A DNA stretch of 64,000 bases, taken from contig CAWHQR010000008.1 of NCBI GenBank assembly GCA_963831605.1, positions 124,001-188,000 on the forward strand, in the 5' to 3' direction. Below, piece by piece: positions 50,182 to 59,198 of the stretch. The position numbers and the translations under genes are program-made. The notes under the pieces are model-generated. The model searched no databases. It saw nothing but the letters and a program-made list of their open reading frames with translations, and was not told where the DNA came from. The stretch's first letter is position 1, and each line of letters begins with the position of its first letter. The DNA is from DASUPK01 sp963831605 (GTDB lineage Bacteria > Actinomycetota > Thermoleophilia > Solirubrobacterales > 70-9).

Positions 50182-50842
50182 GCAGCCCAGCACGGTCGCC
50201 GAGCAGGTCTCGGTCATGGCCTCCGAGGTGTACGCCCCGCGGAGAGTCGACATCGTTCTGCGGGGGCTCGACCTGTTGATTGCGGGCTCGGCGCTGGTCC
50301 TGCTCTCGCCGCTGCTCGGCCTGCTCGCCCTGGCGACGCTGATCACCTCCGGGCGGCCCGTCCTCTACCGCGGCGAGCGCGTGGGCAGGGCCGGTCACGT
50401 CTTCACCATGTACAAGCTGCGCACGCTGAGGCCGGGGGCCGAGGCGCGATTGGGCAACGCCTACGGCGAGGAGCTCAGCCAACGGACCGAGGAGGAGGTG
50501 ACCTTGGTCGGCAAGGCCGCCCGCCTCACCCACATCGACGAGGTGCCGCAGCTCTTCAACGTGATCCGCGGCGAGATGAGCATGGTCGGTCCGCGCCCCA
50601 TCCGGCCGGCGTTCTTCAACCGCATCTGCGAGGAGATCCCGACCTACTGGCAGCGGCTCGTGGTCCGTCCCGGGGTGACCGGATTCGCGCAGACCCGGAT
50701 CACTCGCGAGGACTCCTGGGAGGACAAGCTGATCCACGACCTGGAGTACATCGCGGACCGCTCGATCCGGCTCTACCTGCGGGTGCTGGGCGCGACCATG
50801 TCCCGGATCGTCAGCCTCACCCTGCGCGGCAGGGACCGCTAG
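50165..50842 (+). CDS. Undecaprenyl-phosphate sugar-phosphotransferase (WbaP/WcaJ type)
   Basis: 225 residues from ATG 50165, overlapping the preceding gene; a GTG at 50150 is the other start. PF02397 features: one N-terminal membrane hairpin (LDLLIAGSALVLLSPLLGLLALATL), then PVLYRGERVGRAGHVFTMYKLRT, LTHIDEVPQLFNVIRGEMSMVGPRP and YWQRLVVRPGVTGFAQ. It transfers a sugar-1-phosphate to undecaprenyl phosphate, the first step of many capsule or exopolysaccharide pathways. It lacks the additional N-terminal helices of WbaP, so it is the short PglC-like form. Confidence 0.92.
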   Translation: MATQTEQPSTVAEQVSVMASEVYAPRRVDIVLRGLDLLIAGSALVLLSPLLGLLALATLITSGRPVLYRGERVGRAGHVFTMYKLRTLRPGAEARLGNAYGEELSQRTEEEVTLVGKAARLTHIDEVPQLFNVIRGEMSMVGPRPIRPAFFNRICEEIPTYWQRLVVRPGVTGFAQTRITREDSWEDKLIHDLEYIADRSIRLYLRVLGATMSRIVSLTLRGRDR

Positions 50843-50887
50843 CCCTCATCAATCGGAACATGAGTGGCGGCGTGTCTCAAAGTCAGA

Positions 50888-50893
50888 TAGGCT
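50888..50893 (+). promoter_or_regulatory. -10 element TAGGCT, leaderless start of the DUF3089 gene
   Basis: TAGGCT ends seven bases before ATG 50901; the spacer TTCTCCG has no ribosome site. Confidence 0.6.
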
Positions 50894-50900
50894 TTCTCCG

Positions 50901-52097
50901 ATGAAGGAGGGGAGCCAGGGACTCCGCCGGATCGGGCTCGTGGCCGGGCTCGTCTTGGCGTTCGGCTGCTTGCTCGCGCCATCCGCCCTCGGCGCCAAGA
51001 AGCCGAAGAAGGTGAAGGACACGACCACCTGGCTCTGCAAGCCGGGGATCCCCAACAACCCGTGTGAGCCCGGCTTCGGCACGACGTTGGTCTCGCCGTC
51101 CGGCCAGATCGTCAGCACCACCAAGCCCAAGCCGGACCCAAACCGGAAGAAGATCGACTGCTTCTACGTCTATCCGACGGTCAGCGACGACAAGGGCGTC
51201 AACTCCGACCTCTCGATCGACCCCGAGGAACGTTCGATCGCCCTGTATCAGGCCGCTCGCTACGGTCTCAACTGTCGCGTGTTCGCGCCGATGTACCGGC
51301 AGGTCACGCTCAACGCCCTTTTCAGCAGCGGCTCGATTACGCCCGAGGCCGCACAGCTCGGCTACGGAGATGTCCTCGCAGCGTGGAAGACCTACCTCCA
51401 CAAGTACAACAAGGGCCGAGGGGTGGTCCTGATCGGGCACTCGCAAGGCAGCATCGTGCTGCGAGAGCTGGTCCACCAGGTCATCGATCCGAAGAAGAAG
51501 GTCCGCAAGCTGCTCGTCTCCGCGGTCCTGCTCGGCGGCAACGTCACGGTGGCGCAGGGACAGAACGTCGGGGGCGACTTCAAGAAGATCCCCGGCTGCA
51601 CGAAGCCGACGCAGTTCGGCTGCGTCATCGCCTTCTCCACCTTCGACGCCCCCGTCCCCGACAACTCGCTCTTCGGCCGTCCGTCGAGCCTCGGAGCGAC
51701 CGGTCTGCCGACGACCGGAGACGTCCTCTGCACGAATCCCGCGGCCCTCGCCGGCGGCTCGGCGTTGCTCACGAGCGTCTTCCCATCGCAGCCGTTTGCG
51801 CCCGGCACGACGATCGGGATCGCCACCGGTGCGGTTGGACAGAGCACGCCGGCCGGGTTGACCACTCCGTGGTTCCAGCTTCAGGGCTACAACGGCGGCT
51901 GCGACTCCGCCAACAGCGCCCATGTCCTGCAGATCAGTCCGGTCGGCGGCGCACCGACCCTGCACGCGGTTCCCGATGCGACCTGGGGCCTTCACCTCGT
52001 TGACGCCAATATCGCGCTCGGCAATCTCACCGCCGACGTCTCCAAGGAGGCGAAGGCCTGGGTGAAGAAGAACACGTCGCCGAAGAAGAAGCGCTAG
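50901..52097 (+). CDS. Exported DUF3089 alpha/beta hydrolase
   Basis: 398 residues. Signal peptide RRIGLVAGLVLAFGCLLAP-SALGA, then a Lys-rich start of the mature chain (KKPKKVKD). DUF3089 features: DCFYVYPTVSDD, then the nucleophile Ser181 in VVLIGHSQGSIVLREL. Several Cys suggest disulfides. Probably an extracytoplasmic lipase or esterase; the family has few characterised members. The C-terminus ends KKNTSPKKKR, another basic tail. Its promoter separates it from the sugar-transferase genes. Confidence 0.85.
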   Translation: MKEGSQGLRRIGLVAGLVLAFGCLLAPSALGAKKPKKVKDTTTWLCKPGIPNNPCEPGFGTTLVSPSGQIVSTTKPKPDPNRKKIDCFYVYPTVSDDKGVNSDLSIDPEERSIALYQAARYGLNCRVFAPMYRQVTLNALFSSGSITPEAAQLGYGDVLAAWKTYLHKYNKGRGVVLIGHSQGSIVLRELVHQVIDPKKKVRKLLVSAVLLGGNVTVAQGQNVGGDFKKIPGCTKPTQFGCVIAFSTFDAPVPDNSLFGRPSSLGATGLPTTGDVLCTNPAALAGGSALLTSVFPSQPFAPGTTIGIATGAVGQSTPAGLTTPWFQLQGYNGGCDSANSAHVLQISPVGGAPTLHAVPDATWGLHLVDANIALGNLTADVSKEAKAWVKKNTSPKKKR

Positions 52098-52141
52098 CAG
52101 GGACCGTCCTCGCTTTCCCGCGAGTGATCCCCGGCGCTCTC

Positions 52142-52147
52142 TAGTCT
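52142..52147 (+). promoter_or_regulatory. -10 element TAGTCT, leaderless start of asnB
   Basis: TAGTCT ends six bases before ATG 52154; the spacer TCCCGC has no ribosome site. Confidence 0.6.
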
Positions 52148-52153
52148 TCCCGC

Positions 52154-54052
52154 ATGTGCGGGATATGCGGTCTCGTCAGCCTCGACGGGGCCACGGCCCC
52201 GGATCCCGCGGCTCTCGCCGCGATGAACGACACCCTGGTCCACCGCGGCCCCGATTCGGACGGGATCGTGATCGACGGCCCCTGCGGGCTGGCCATGCGG
52301 CGGCTCTCGATCATCGACCTGGCCGGCGGCGATCAGCCGATCGCCAACGAGGACGGGCGGATCCAGGTGATCCAGAACGGCGAGATCTACAACTACCGCG
52401 AGCTGATGGACGAGCTGCGCAGCGCCGGCCACACCTTCTCGACCCACAGCGACACCGAGGTGCTGGTCCACCTATATGAAGAGCGAGGCCCGTCGTTCGT
52501 CGAGGCTCTTCGCGGGATGTTCGCGATCGCCATCTGGGACGCGCGCGACGGCCGGCTCCTGCTCGCCCGGGACAGGTTCGGGATCAAGCCCCTCTACTAC
52601 CGGGTCGCCGACGGGACGGTCTCCTTCGCGTCGGAGCTCAAGGCCCTGCTCCGCCAGCCCGGTTTCTCGCGCGAGATCGACCCGGAGGCGCTCGAGTCGT
52701 TCCTGGCCTTCAACTCGATCCCCTCGCCGCAGACGATCTTCAAGCAGGCGCGCAAGCTGCCTCCGGGCCACCTCCTGATGGCCGAGAGGGGTGAGGTTCG
52801 GATCGAGCGCTACGCGCGGCCGGCACCCGTCTCCGAGGCCGAGGTGCGCACCGAGAGCGAGGACGTGCTGGCCGGTGAGCTTCGAGACCGCCTCCGGGAC
52901 TCGGTCCGGGCACACCTGGTTTCCGACGTACCCGTCGGGGTCCTGCTCTCCGGCGGCGTCGACTCAGCCGCGCTCACGGCGATGGCCGCGGCGGAGAGCG
53001 GCTATCGGGTGAGCACGTTCTCGATCGGGTTCGAGGAGAGCTCATTCGACGAGCTCGGTCAGGCGCGCCTGGTGGCCGAGCGCTACGGCACCGACCACCA
53101 CGAGCTGGTCCTGCGGCCGGACGCCGTCGAACTGCTGCCGAAGCTGGTCGAAGCCTTCGACGAGCCATTCGGCGACTCCTCGGCACTCCCCACATATCTG
53201 GTCTCGAAGCTCGCCGCGGACACGGTCAAGGTGGTGCTCTCCGGGGAGGGCGGCGACGAGCTCTTCGGCGGCTACTACACCTACGTGGCCGACCGGCTCG
53301 CGCCGCGGGTGGGCAGGGCAGCTCCATTCCTCCGGCCACTCGTCGATCTGCTGCCGAGCTCCTCCGGGAAGGTGAGCTTCGACTACAAGGCCAAGCGCTT
53401 CATGCGCGGTGCCCATCTGCCGCCGGTCGAGCGCCATCACGCCTGGAAGGAGATCTTCTCGCCGGAGTCCCAGGAGGAGCTGCTCAGCGAGCCCCGGATC
53501 TCGGACCCGCTCGACGTCTATCGCGCCCGCTACGCGGAGACCGAGGGCTCCCAGGAGCTCGCCCGGTTCCAGGACCTCGACCTCGGCATCTACCTCGTCG
53601 ACGACCTGTTGGTGAAGACCGACCGCGCCAGCATGGCCCACTCCCTCGAGGCGAGGGTTCCGTTCCTCGACCCGGTGGTGGCCGAGCTCGCCCTGGCCCT
53701 CGAGACGAAGCAGAAGGTCCGCGGCTTCTCCAAGAAACGGCTCCTGCGGCGGGCGGTCGAGCCACTGCTGCCGAGGGAGATCATCCGTGGTCGCAAGCAG
53801 GGCTTCTCCATCCCGGTGGCGGCCTGGCTCCGCGGCGACCTCGAGCCGTTCGCGCGCGATGTCCTCTCGCCCGAGACGATCGAGCGACAGGGTTACCTCA
53901 ACCCGGCCACGGTGACGAGTGTGCTCGACGAGCACACCTCCGGCAGGGAGGACCTGAGCCGCCAGATCTGGGGGCTCCTCAACTTCACCCTCTGGTACGA
54001 CCGCTATGCGCGCGAGCCGGCGGGCGCCGGTGCCGGTGGAGCAGCGGCGTAA
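52154..54052 (+). CDS. asnB: Asparagine synthase (glutamine-hydrolysing)
   Basis: 632 residues. Cys2 (MCGICGL) is the glutaminase nucleophile; the N-terminal Ntn domain continues with MNDTLVHRGPDSDG and IQNGEIYNYRELM. The synthetase domain has VLLSGGVDSAAL (ATP pyrophosphatase loop), LSGEGGDELFGGYYTY, and KTDRASMAHSLEARVPFLD. It makes asparagine, or in surface-polysaccharide loci amidates a sugar acid; the neighbours (sugar transferases upstream, WecA-like downstream) keep both options open. Shares one base with the next start. Confidence 0.93.
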   Translation: MCGICGLVSLDGATAPDPAALAAMNDTLVHRGPDSDGIVIDGPCGLAMRRLSIIDLAGGDQPIANEDGRIQVIQNGEIYNYRELMDELRSAGHTFSTHSDTEVLVHLYEERGPSFVEALRGMFAIAIWDARDGRLLLARDRFGIKPLYYRVADGTVSFASELKALLRQPGFSREIDPEALESFLAFNSIPSPQTIFKQARKLPPGHLLMAERGEVRIERYARPAPVSEAEVRTESEDVLAGELRDRLRDSVRAHLVSDVPVGVLLSGGVDSAALTAMAAAESGYRVSTFSIGFEESSFDELGQARLVAERYGTDHHELVLRPDAVELLPKLVEAFDEPFGDSSALPTYLVSKLAADTVKVVLSGEGGDELFGGYYTYVADRLAPRVGRAAPFLRPLVDLLPSSSGKVSFDYKAKRFMRGAHLPPVERHHAWKEIFSPESQEELLSEPRISDPLDVYRARYAETEGSQELARFQDLDLGIYLVDDLLVKTDRASMAHSLEARVPFLDPVVAELALALETKQKVRGFSKKRLLRRAVEPLLPREIIRGRKQGFSIPVAAWLRGDLEPFARDVLSPETIERQGYLNPATVTSVLDEHTSGREDLSRQIWGLLNFTLWYDRYAREPAGAGAGGAAA

Positions 54053-55326
54053 TGCCCAACACGATCGACGCCCTCTTCGCCTTCATCTTCGCCGGAGCCG
54101 CCGTCTGGACGTTGGTGCCGGCGACCGAGTCCCTCGCGCGGCGAATCGGGGACCGCGCGATCGACTACCCGAACGAGCGCAGCCTGCACGAGTTTCCGAC
54201 CCCCAAGCTGGGAGGGCTCGCGGTCCTGGTGGCCGTCCTGATCGGTGGATCGATCTTCCTGCCCTGGGACCACGAGACACGTTCGATACTCGCCGGGGCG
54301 ATCGTGATCACCGCCGTCGGCGTGGTCGACGACCTGGTGGACCTGCCGGCCGGGCTGAAGCTGCTCGGCCAGACGGGGGCGGCGATCATTCCGGTCGCGT
54401 CCGGGGTGACTGTGGCCACCTTCACGTTGCCGTTCCTCGGCCGAGTCGACCCGGCGTCCGTGCAGCTCTTTGATCCACCGGGTATCGGCCCGATCGACCT
54501 CGGGCAACTGCTGACCGTGATCGGCATCGTGGCCGTGGCGAACGTGATCAACCTGATCGACGGGGTGGACGGCCTGGCGGCCGGCGTCTGCCTGATCTCG
54601 GCCGCCGCCCTCGCAGTGATCGCCCTCTCTCTCGACCGCAACGCCGCCGGTGTGCTCGCCGCGGTCACAGCCGGCGCCTCCCTCGGCTTCTTGCGCCACG
54701 GCTTCCCGCCGGCGTCCAGCTTCATGGGGGACACGGGCTCGAACCTGCTCGGCTACCTGATGGCGGTGGTCACCGTCCAGGGAGCGCTGAAAACGAATGC
54801 CGTGGTGGCCCTCTTCTTCCCGCTCGCGATCCTGGCCGTGCCGATCCTCGACACGAGCTTCGTGGTCGCGAAGCGCGTCAAGTACGGGCGCGCGTTCTAC
54901 CGAGCCGACATGGAGCACTTTCACCACCGCATGGCGCGGATCGGCTTCTCGCCCAGGCGGACCATCGCCTATCTCTACGGCTGGACCCTGATCCTCGCGG
55001 GGGTCGCCCTGGCCCTGCGCTTCGTGCCCTACACGGACAACCACGGCCACTTCAGGCCCGGCTGGACCATCTTCATGGCGGCCTGCCTGATCGGGGCGCT
55101 GTTGGCCAGCATCTATGTGATCCAGGTGCTCGAGATCCTGAAGATGAAGGGGTTCAGGCGCAGACAGGTGGCGACGGCGAGACCGGCGGCGGAGAGTGAG
55201 GTGGAGGAGGGTGTCCTCCATGAACTCGACACGGGCACCTTCGCCGCCGTGGATCCGGCCACCGGGGAGATGACGGCGATCGATCCCGACACCGGCGAGA
55301 TCGAACCGGTCTCACCTCAGGGCTAG
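54052..55326 (+). CDS. WecA/TagO-like polyprenyl-phosphate sugar-1-phosphate transferase
   Basis: 424 residues, ATG sharing its A with the asnB stop. About ten helices. Family motifs: NERSLHEFPTPKLGGLAVL, VDDLVDLPAGLKLLGQ (Asp pair that binds Mg), NVINLIDGVDGLAAGVC, FMGDTGSNLLGYL and HFHHRMARIGFSPRR (cytosolic His loop). It links HexNAc-1-phosphate to undecaprenyl or decaprenyl phosphate. In actinobacteria this gene (rfe) lies between sua5 and atpB, as here. The C-terminal ~55 residues are acidic with repeated TGE(I/M) phrases and are unusual for the family. Confidence 0.92.
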   Translation: MPNTIDALFAFIFAGAAVWTLVPATESLARRIGDRAIDYPNERSLHEFPTPKLGGLAVLVAVLIGGSIFLPWDHETRSILAGAIVITAVGVVDDLVDLPAGLKLLGQTGAAIIPVASGVTVATFTLPFLGRVDPASVQLFDPPGIGPIDLGQLLTVIGIVAVANVINLIDGVDGLAAGVCLISAAALAVIALSLDRNAAGVLAAVTAGASLGFLRHGFPPASSFMGDTGSNLLGYLMAVVTVQGALKTNAVVALFFPLAILAVPILDTSFVVAKRVKYGRAFYRADMEHFHHRMARIGFSPRRTIAYLYGWTLILAGVALALRFVPYTDNHGHFRPGWTIFMAACLIGALLASIYVIQVLEILKMKGFRRRQVATARPAAESEVEEGVLHELDTGTFAAVDPATGEMTAIDPDTGEIEPVSPQG

Positions 55327-55839
55327 TCAGGCCTGTCCCACTGCCTGAGCGACCTGCTCGCGCCCCCGGTAGAGGCGGCTCATGATGGTTCCCTGCCGAA
55401 CCCCGAGCGCCCGCGCCGCCTCCGCGTAGCTCAGGCCCGCCACATCGACCGCGGCGACCGCCTCGCGATAGGGCTGGGGCAGCTCGGCGAGCGCATCGAG
55501 GACGGCGCCCGCCTCGAGCGAGGACTCCGGGTCACCGGCGGACGTCCGGGCCGGCAGGTCGTCCGCCGCGCCCTCGCCCGAGTCCGTGGCATCCCTTCGG
55601 ACGCGCTCGTTCCGCAGATGGCTGTACCAGGTGTTCCGCAGTGCCTTGATCAGATAGCCGAGGTCGTCGTCGCGGCGCAGGAAGCGGGGGCGGGCGAGGA
55701 CCTTGACGTAGGTCTCCTGGACGAGGTCCTCGGCGAGCTGGCGGGATCCGCAGAGCGCGCAAGCAGCTCGAAAGAGCCTGTCGATGTGGTCGCCGGCGGT
55801 CTCGGGATCAAGCCGGCGTCGCTCCCCCTGGACGAGCAT
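55327..55839 (-). CDS. ECF-type sigma factor
   Basis: 170 residues from ATG 55839, five bases after the upstream gene's stop. Region 2: RLFRAACALCGSRQLAEDLVQETYVKVL and YLIKALRNTWYSHLRNERVR. Region 4: LAELPQPYREAVAAVDVAGLSYAEAARALGVRQGTIMSRLYRGR-like helix-turn-helix at about 115-165. Its stop abuts the wecA-like stop with no gap. The gene order is anti-sigma-like gene first, sigma second, the reverse of the pair at 26340. Confidence 0.9.
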   Translation of the reverse strand: MLVQGERRRLDPETAGDHIDRLFRAACALCGSRQLAEDLVQETYVKVLARPRFLRRDDDLGYLIKALRNTWYSHLRNERVRRDATDSGEGAADDLPARTSAGDPESSLEAGAVLDALAELPQPYREAVAAVDVAGLSYAEAARALGVRQGTIMSRLYRGREQVAQAVGQA

Positions 55840-55844
55840 CGCGT

Positions 55845-56627
55845 TCAGAACGACACCGCCCCGTCGCCCTTCCAGGTCGCGAGCTCGAGCAGCTTCCGGT
55901 GCCCGACGTCCGTGCTCGAGAGCACGCAGGTCCGGCCGTCCCGCCACCAGGTGACGACCTGGCGTCCGCCCTCGGCGAGGGAGTGCAGGTGGACCCCGTT
56001 CCTCGTCGCCGGAAGGGAGCCCCCCGGCGCTGGGATTCCGTCGCCTGAGACGATCGTGTAGGCCACGCGCCTGCCCGCGTGCTCGTAGAAGACCGTCCGG
56101 GCGCTCCGGTTGCCGAGGTCATCCGAGCGGGTGCCCGCCTGCCGCCAGCCGAACTCCCCACGCCAGTTGGGGAAGGGCACTCCCTCGACGTCGGAGGCGA
56201 GCAGCTTGGGGCTTGAGGAGTCGACGGCCACCGATCCGGTGGCGGGGCGCTCGGAGAGCCGAGCGGCCTCGACGACGGTGGGAGTGCCGCCAGCCGGCAT
56301 CAGGAGGACGACCGCGAGGGCCGCCGCGGCCAGCGCGCCGCCCACCGCCGCAGGGATCGCAAGCCGGCGCCGCCTCGCCGGGCGCGAGGATCGCGCGCCC
56401 GCCGCGTCGATGCGCTGGCGCAGGGCCGGGCTCGCCTTCAGATCCAGCCCGCCCAGCGCCTGCACTGCGGCGCGCTGGCTGTCGAGGGCTCTGCGGAGGG
56501 TGGGGGATGCCGCAACCGCAGCCTCCAGCTCCGCACGGTCCCACTCCTCGAGCGAGCCGTCGGCGAGTTGCGCGAGCTGGCGAAGCGTTCGCTCGTCGGG
56601 CTGTGAATGTCCGTTTTCGGGGCTCAT
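55845..56627 (-). CDS. Putative anti-sigma factor without zinc motif
   Basis: 260 residues. The N-terminal ~75 residues (ERTLRQLAQLADGSLEEWDRAELEAAVAAS) resemble an anti-sigma helical domain but lack the HxxxCxxC motif. A basic stretch (RPARRRRLAIP) and one membrane helix at ~88-110 follow, then an outer domain with WRDGRTCVLSSTDVG. Position next to a sigma gene supports the role; direct evidence is only the topology. Upstream of it is a separately promoted exported protein on the other strand. Confidence 0.7.
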   Translation of the reverse strand: MSPENGHSQPDERTLRQLAQLADGSLEEWDRAELEAAVAASPTLRRALDSQRAAVQALGGLDLKASPALRQRIDAAGARSSRPARRRRLAIPAAVGGALAAAALAVVLLMPAGGTPTVVEAARLSERPATGSVAVDSSSPKLLASDVEGVPFPNWRGEFGWRQAGTRSDDLGNRSARTVFYEHAGRRVAYTIVSGDGIPAPGGSLPATRNGVHLHSLAEGGRQVVTWWRDGRTCVLSSTDVGHRKLLELATWKGDGAVSF

Positions 56628-56737
56628 GCGTCACTACCTACGACGCGGGAGCCGCCGAGTTATTCCCGGACCGGCCCCTGGAATAAATACGGGCCGACCC
56701 CGTCCTTGGGTTTGCAACCAACCCAAAGGAGTTCGAC

Positions 56738-57340
56738 ATGCAGCAGATCAAGAAGCGTTCCCTCCGGCCGACGCCGGCACTCGTGGTGGCGTTCGTCGCC
56801 CTGTTCGCGGCGATGGGCGGCTTCGGCTATGCCGCGGTGAAGCTGAAGCCCGCGAGTGTCAAGACCAACAACATCAGGGCCGGCGCGGTGACCAGCGACA
56901 AGCTCGCCGACGGCGCGGTGACGACACCGAAGCTGGCGCCGGACGCGGTCGCGCCCAACGCCGTTTATGCGATGAACGCGGCGAACGCCGCGAAGCTCGG
57001 CGGGGCCGCCCCCGGCGAGTGTCAGACCGGCTGGCTGAGTGCCTCGGCCACGATCGACACGGCGCCCGTGAATGGCACCGTGGACCAGTCGATGGCCGTT
57101 CCCGGCTTCGACTGCGCCAGCAAGGCCAGCGACGCGGTGACGATCAAGAGGGAAGCGGTCGGTCAGTACACGGTCAATTTCGCCGGCAGCGATGCCCGCG
57201 TCGCGACCGTGTCGAGCGCCGGTGCCAACGCGGTCACCGCCGCAACGATGCTGGCGCCCGGTTCCTTCCTCGTGAAGGTCTGGAACAACAGCGACGCCGC
57301 GTTCGTCGACGGTAAGTCGTTCTCGTTGAACGCCTTCTAG
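56738..57340 (+). CDS. Exported protein with AGAVT/DGAVT repeats
   Basis: 200 residues. AAGGAGTTCGAC precedes the ATG. Signal or anchor LRPTPALVVAFVALFAAMGGFGYAA, then tandem phrases IRAGAVTSDKLADGAVTTPKLAPDAVAP and a NAANAAKLGG motif, typical of a repeat family abundant in Solirubrobacterales exported proteins. The C-terminal 100 residues look like a small beta-sandwich with two Cys. Function unknown; probably a surface or spore-coat-like protein. Two hairpins follow the stop. Confidence 0.72.
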   Translation: MQQIKKRSLRPTPALVVAFVALFAAMGGFGYAAVKLKPASVKTNNIRAGAVTSDKLADGAVTTPKLAPDAVAPNAVYAMNAANAAKLGGAAPGECQTGWLSASATIDTAPVNGTVDQSMAVPGFDCASKASDAVTIKREAVGQYTVNFAGSDARVATVSSAGANAVTAATMLAPGSFLVKVWNNSDAAFVDGKSFSLNAF

Positions 57341-57360
57341 GCGCGGCGGGATCTTTCGTG

Positions 57361-57389
57361 GAGGGGCGGCGCCGGACGCGCCGTCCCTC
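57361..57389 (+). terminator. Long GC-rich stem-loop
   Basis: GAGGGGCGGCG (57361-57371) pairs with CGCCGTCCCTC (57379-57389), with one wobble, around a 7-base loop, 21 bases after the exported-protein stop. Confidence 0.6.
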
Positions 57390-57458
57390 CGTTCGGGGGC
57401 GGAGTCAGGGCGCAGGCGCTAGCATTCGCCGCCCCTTCGGGCGGGATCCGGAGGGGGT

Positions 57459-57494
57459 GCGGCGGTGGGGTTGCGTTCCGTCGCCGGTTTTTTT
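57459..57494 (+). terminator. Rho-independent terminator before the atp operon
   Basis: GCGGCGG (57459-57465) pairs with CCGTCGC (57478-57484), one wobble, followed by GG and seven T (57488-57494). This is the only clear stem-plus-T-tract in the window; it isolates the atp operon from upstream transcription. Another stem, CCGCCC-CTTC-GGGCGG, lies at about 57429-57444. Confidence 0.7.
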
Positions 57495-57551
57495 GTTGGG
57501 GGGTCAAAACTTCATGCTCTCGTTCGACTTTCAAAGATCAGATGAATTGCC

Positions 57552-57983
57552 GTGTCGACGCTGGCACTAGACGGACCTAGCGCCGTCGGGACATCCCGCA
57601 TGGCCAGGACACTCCGCTACCTCGACCTCGCCCTCCTGGCGTTGGCTCTGCCAGTGTTCATCGCCACCGGCCTGTCGATGACGGCGTACGCGGTGGTCGC
57701 CGGGGTCTGGCTGCTCCTCTACGGGATCGAGATCGGCGCAGACCGTGCGATCGCGGGCGCCACCGAGCGTGGCAGCCGCACGGCGGTGATGGGCTGGATG
57801 GGCGCCACCGGGCTGGTCAGCGCATGGATCGTTGCGCTCGCAGTGCTCCTCGTCGGCCTGATCGACTCCAAGCACGCCGGGCTGGAGGCCGCGGTGCTCG
57901 CCCTGGTCCTGTTCACCGTGCACCTCGGGACCCGGGTCGTGCTCAGGCTGATCTCCGAGTCCGCCCAGGCGGAGGGCGACTGA
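57552..57983 (+). CDS. AtpI-position four-helix membrane protein
   Basis: 143 residues, GTG start, about four helices (near 24-45, 46-65, 82-105, 110-132). It precedes atpB and shares one base with its start (TGATG), the position of atpI in many atp operons. Sequence similarity to AtpI is not obvious, but AtpI is poorly conserved; a Mg-transport or c-ring assembly role is only inferred from position. No other motifs. Confidence 0.7.
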   Translation: MSTLALDGPSAVGTSRMARTLRYLDLALLALALPVFIATGLSMTAYAVVAGVWLLLYGIEIGADRAIAGATERGSRTAVMGWMGATGLVSAWIVALAVLLVGLIDSKHAGLEAAVLALVLFTVHLGTRVVLRLISESAQAEGD

Positions 57984-58909
57984 TGGCCTGGCTCAACCGG
58001 CTCTCCACCAAGCAGAAGGTCTTCATCGGACTGGGCATCTACTTCGGGGTCACGATTGCGCTGTTGCTGCTCTTCGGCAACCACGGCAAGAACGACGAGT
58101 TCAAGCCCCAGGACGAGTTCAAGCTCCACGACTGGATTCCCCTCCACATCGCTGGGATCAACTTCTCGATCACCCGCGCCGTCCTCTACCTCCTGCTGGC
58201 CAGCGCCCTGACGATCTTCGTGATGGTCTCCATCGCCCGCCACATGGAGATGAAGCCGAACCGGATCCAGACCGCGGTCGAGGTCGCCTACGACACGACC
58301 AAGAACAACATCACCGGCGGAAACCTCTCGGGCTCGTACGCGACCAAGTGGTTTCCCTTCATCGCGACTCTGTTCTTCTTCATCGCGTTCTCGAACATCC
58401 TCGGCTACCTGCCGCTGCCGACGAACACGGCGGAGACGGTCAACATTTTCGGGGTGGCGATCCCGTCGTTCGCGATCTTTGCAGCGACGGCGAACATCTC
58501 GTTCTCGCTGGCCCTCACCCTCGTCGTCTGGTTCAGCTACCACATCGAGGGAATCAGGGCCAAGGGCTTCTTCAAGTACCTGGGCAGCTTCCTTCCGGCC
58601 GGCCTCGAGGACATGAACCCGGTCGCCAAGGCCCTGATCTTCGGGATCGAGCTGCTCTCCCACTTCATGCGGCTCGTCTCGCTCTCAGTGCGACTGTTCG
58701 CCAACATCCTGGCCGGGCACCTGCTGCTCCTGTTCATGGGCGGCGGATTGGCCGTGCTGCTCGGCCTTTCCGCGCTCGGGGCGCTCACGTTCCCGCTCGC
58801 GTTCGTCTTCTTCATCTTGGAGGTGGGGCTGATCGCAACGCTTCAGGCCTTCATCTTCGCCACCCTCTCTTCCATCTACATCGGCGGCGCAGTCGCCGAG
58901 AGGCATTAG
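57983..58909 (+). CDS. atpB: ATP synthase subunit a
   Basis: 308 residues from ATG 57983. The essential Arg is in LSVRLFANILAGHLLL of the penultimate helix, with PVAKALIFGIELLSHFMRLVSLS preceding and LEVGLIATLQAFIFATLSSIYI closing the channel. It forms the proton half-channels of F0 facing the c-ring. The soluble N-terminal stretch (~40-55: DEFKPQDEFKLHDWIPLH) is typical of the subunit. Next gene atpE starts 12 bases after it. Confidence 0.95.
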   Translation: MAWLNRLSTKQKVFIGLGIYFGVTIALLLLFGNHGKNDEFKPQDEFKLHDWIPLHIAGINFSITRAVLYLLLASALTIFVMVSIARHMEMKPNRIQTAVEVAYDTTKNNITGGNLSGSYATKWFPFIATLFFFIAFSNILGYLPLPTNTAETVNIFGVAIPSFAIFAATANISFSLALTLVVWFSYHIEGIRAKGFFKYLGSFLPAGLEDMNPVAKALIFGIELLSHFMRLVSLSVRLFANILAGHLLLLFMGGGLAVLLGLSALGALTFPLAFVFFILEVGLIATLQAFIFATLSSIYIGGAVAERH

Positions 58910-58921
58910 AAAGGAGCAGTT

Positions 58922-59194
58922 GTGATTGACCCACTGACCATCGCCGCGACGACTGACGTCGGCACGGGGATCACTGACGCCGGCAAGGCGATTGCGCTCG
59001 GTGTCGGCGCCGGGCTCGGCTCAATCGGAGCAGGCATCGGGATCGGCTTCATCTTCGGCAAGGAGATCGAGTCGGTTGCGCGCCAGCCCGAGATGAAGGA
59101 CGACCTCCAGTCGATTCGCTGGCTGGGCTTCGCGCTGACCGAGGCGGTCGCCTTCTACACGTTCATCTTCGGCCTGATCGCCTTCTTCCTCTAG
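58922..59194 (+). CDS. atpE: ATP synthase subunit c
   Basis: 90 residues, GTG start with AAAGGAG upstream. Two helices with the glycine-rich first helix (LGVGAGLGSIGAGIGIGFIFG), polar loop ARQPEMKDD and second helix with carboxylate Glu74 (LTEAVAFY). The residue after Glu is Ala, and no Gln pairs with it in helix 1, so it lacks the usual sodium-binding signature and is probably proton-driven. Confidence 0.96.
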   Translation: MIDPLTIAATTDVGTGITDAGKAIALGVGAGLGSIGAGIGIGFIFGKEIESVARQPEMKDDLQSIRWLGFALTEAVAFYTFIFGLIAFFL

Positions 59195-59198
59195 GCCG

